Assembly: GCF_010183535.1 (NCBI RefSeq)
Contig: NC_071332.1
Span: forward strand, 7,254,001-7,318,000
Source of the DNA: Caenorhabditis remanei
Lineage: Eukaryota > Nematoda > Chromadorea > Rhabditida > Rhabditidae
Length of the DNA: 64,000 nt
Direction of reading: 5' to 3'
Shown in pieces: positions 61,654-64,000 of this stretch (within the stretch, counting starts at the first letter, position 1; each line of letters opens with the position of its first letter). The notes below the pieces were generated by a model. It did not search any database. It saw only the letters and a program-made list of their open reading frames with translations, and was not told the DNA's origin. The translations under genes and the position numbers were made by a program.

Positions 61654-62340
61654 ATGTCGATTACACTAACCGTCTTTCTATTTTTCGCGGCCTATTCACA
61701 CGCAGGTAAGTTAGCTCGCTAAATATTGTTTTTAGCTAAATAGATTTCCACCATTTTTTTCAGAATTCATCATAAGTTACAACAACACTACTTCTGCTTC
61801 ATCTTCTGCGATCTCCGCACAAAAGCTACTTTCTCTGAACACCAACGAAACGCCGCCCTCTTCACAATTTACTGTCAAGAATGAGTTGGCTAAAATATCT
61901 ACATCCTGTCTCAACTCCAGAGATTATGAAATGCTAGCAGCAATTTTATGAAACACTGGACAGTACGAACGTTTTCCAGCAGTCTGCTTAGCACCAGCGC
62001 AATGAGCATAGGACTGGAAGAGTTACGAAGGGCACTTAATTTTGCACCACAACGTCCATGGAAAACATACAACAGTACGAAGCCCAGTGAAGGCGAACTG
62101 GCATCCGCGTCTAACATCGAGGCCCATTTCGATCTGATTGAACCCATTTCCTCGGTACAAAGTCTTGATAACCTATTCTATTTTGAGTTTGAAGAGGTGC
62201 ATCAGGATGATGAAGGATTAATAGACAGAAAGTCAATTGACCGTATGATAGACAAGTTATTAGCGATTCATGACAAAATTGAAAAAGCAATTTCAGAAAT
62301 GAGGAGAAACGACTATAAATGTTTTGATTCAGTCAAATAG
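61654..62340 (+). CDS. Secreted Asn/Ser/Thr-rich protein, frame break of uncertain nature
   Basis: The signal peptide exon 61654-61705 (MSITLTVFLFFAAYSHA) starts 8 nt after a TTTCAG acceptor. Exon 2 begins at 61764 and is Ser/Asn/Thr-rich with NTT and NET sequons, reaching a TGA at 61949. An overlapping frame (from 61929 to the stop at 62340) carries a helical charged domain (GLEELRRALNFAPQ, DRKSIDRMIDKLLAIHDKIE). The frames can be joined by a weak 56-nt intron, 61908-61963 (GTCTCA...GGACAG), giving exons 61654-61705, 61764-61907 and 61964-62340 and 190 aa. Otherwise there is an indel. AATAAA at ~62398 supports a single transcript. I do not recognise the family. Confidence 0.55.
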
Positions 62341-64000
62341 ATCAGGAATTTTATAGATCATTGTAATTGTATTTATTGATATTATGGTCATTATACCAAA
62401 TAAAAAAGTTTTTTTCTTAATATAAATTATTCTGTGGTCAAGCATCTACTAATCATCCATTTATGTGCATTTTGTCTTCAATTGGTAAGACCAGGACCTA
62501 ATTGTAAGTTTAAAGCCAAAATGTTCGTACCGCAACTCGACTCCACTAAATGAGGGATTCAGAAATTTATGTACATATCTCAAAAAAGAAAATGCAAGAA
62601 GTCATAATTCAGGGTTTACGATCACATAATTTTTATTTCAGAATCTTTGAAAAGACACATCTGAACTTCTTCCATCCAACCTATCGGTTTTCTCTTTTTA
62701 ACTTTTTCAACTGTGACTTTAGAAGTTGCTCTTTGTCTAATTCCATAGGTCATGTATTCTTTCACTCCATCATCATCATCATCAACAAGAAAAAGTACAC
62801 ATTGTGTTTCAGTGCTCTTTTTTCTTATATTCGTATAGTAGTTGTTTGAGAGTCGTCTAAAAGCGGCAGAGCGCGCGCGCACTGATTAATCTCGGCACGC
62901 GGATAAACTAACTAAAAAAGGAGACGACGAAAGGCAACAAGGCCGAAGGTAATGCTGATGAACTTGAAGTCTAGGAGACACTCTAATTGGGGTGATACGA
63001 GAAGCTGATGTCTACAATATTTTATCAGTAATTTATCTTTTTATTTTTTGTTTGGTGAAGCTTCCGATTCCTTTTCTGATTTAGTTGAAACGTAGTTATT
63101 GAAAGTTTCTCGAGTATTTCAGCCATGAGAATCACAACCTAAGCCATCTCGGGAAATCAAAGATTCTGTCAAGAAGGCGGTAATGTTGTTTCGGATTCTA
63201 TTACCTTTTTCTTTAAAAAAAGAGAGTGCCAACTTCAATAAGAAACCCCTCAGAAACGTCACAAAGGTCCCCTCGGTCAACTCTGGAAACGCTTCACTTC
63301 CATAACTTCCTCAACAAATCATTGAGTTCTTTTCTTTGCTATGTTTTTCTTTTTTATTGGTTTTGAGGATGCCCACTCTCCGATCAGCTGACGCACTGCT
63401 TCTTTTTTCATCTTTTTTCTTCCTTGAGTGTCCACCCCAGCTGGTCGTCGTCGGCTGCTCCTTTTCCTTCGTTTTTCCCCTTTTCCAACCATCATCATCA
63501 TCCCTTTTTCTTATTTCTTTCTTCTTTTCCCATAGAATCTGCGCCCGTCGACCCTGAATGTCGCCGTGCCTTAAAAAGTGGTTGAGTTGAGAGGCCAATG
63601 GCCGAAACTGGAAGAGAATAAAAGAAGAAGGACTTCAGAAGAGACTTAGACTGAAATAGAAAAACACCAATGTTTAATAGAAGAGAGACTCAGCAGAGAC
63701 GTCGGCGAGAAAAAAAAAACGAGAGAATAAACGAAAAATGCACACCGCACATAACATGACAGCACTGGCAGTTTCGAGTCTTCAACTTCGTGTTGACGGG
63801 TCGCCTCTTCCAGGAAGGGCCCCCTCTAACTGACTGGACACACACATTTTTCACCTTTCACACCTTTTCAAGTGGACACTCTTTCTTCCACTCTTTTTTT
63901 TGTGGAAAACCTTTTCCACTAGAATAAATCTCGAATCTACCGTAATCCAATTTTCTTTTCCTTTTTTTAATAATACGTCAAGGATTTTTATTTTTGTTTT
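62341..64000. other. Intergenic right end
   Basis: AATAAA for the preceding gene near 62398, a (GC)n run at ~62871-62881, and CT/GA-rich stretches at 63340-63530 and 63600-63730. No convincing exon. It may be the promoter of a gene outside the window. Confidence 0.5.

Noticed and set aside
1..64000. CRISPR arrays, prokaryotic operons, viral genes
   Set aside because: None seen; gene structure is eukaryotic throughout.

Overview
The window is nuclear DNA of a rhabditid nematode, most likely an Elegans-group Caenorhabditis other than C. elegans. The reasons are many 40-60 nt introns with GTAAGT donors and TTTCAG acceptors, TTTCAG trans-splice-type acceptors just before start codons, AATAAA signals, and nematode-restricted families (CX module, ET module, DUF1248, WAGO Argonaute, serpentine chemoreceptor, SPE-42-like sperm protein). 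There are no operon-like stretches; genes lie on both strands. I built exon models by hand from splice consensus and reading phase; for each model the phases add up.

Layout. 1-7278: mrck-1 (minus, 3' end off the window), with a complete secreted class 3 lipase gene nested antisense in its intron. 7.3-10.3 kb: noncoding. 10.3-13.1: membrane protein with two VWA domains. 15.8-16.8: DUF1248/GNAT-type enzyme, followed by a decayed copy of part of it at 18.8 kb and a 54-bp hairpin minisatellite. 19.3-20.4: secreted class 2 lipase. 20.6-21.4 (minus): four-TM protein. 21.6-24.8: SPE-42/SPE-49-like sperm membrane protein with a RING-like tail. 25.0-26.5 (minus): chemoreceptor GPCR. 29.3-31.9: three small secreted or membrane proteins (8-Cys peptide, CX module, ET module). 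32.5-33.1: foldback transposon with a perfect 8-bp target-site duplication. 36.3-40.0: WAGO-clade Argonaute lacking the slicer residues. 47.3-49.9: carboxylesterase. 50.4-55.6: tandem pair of MFSD8-like MFS transporters. 55.9-58.5 (minus): double-WAP secreted protein whose largest intron holds a tRNA-Cys gene split by a hAT-like element. 61.7-62.3: secreted Asn/Ser/Thr-rich protein with a reading-frame break.

The genes do not form one pathway. Two lipases, a carboxylesterase and lysosome-type MFS transporters suggest intestinal lipid and detoxification roles; the Argonaute belongs to small-RNA silencing, and the foldback elements nearby are typical sources of double-stranded RNA. The most distinctive points are the transposon-split tRNA-Cys, the nested lipase, the foldback element with its intact duplication, the catalytically degenerate Argonaute with a GC-AG intron, and a two-way choice of signal-peptide exon in the 8-Cys peptide gene.
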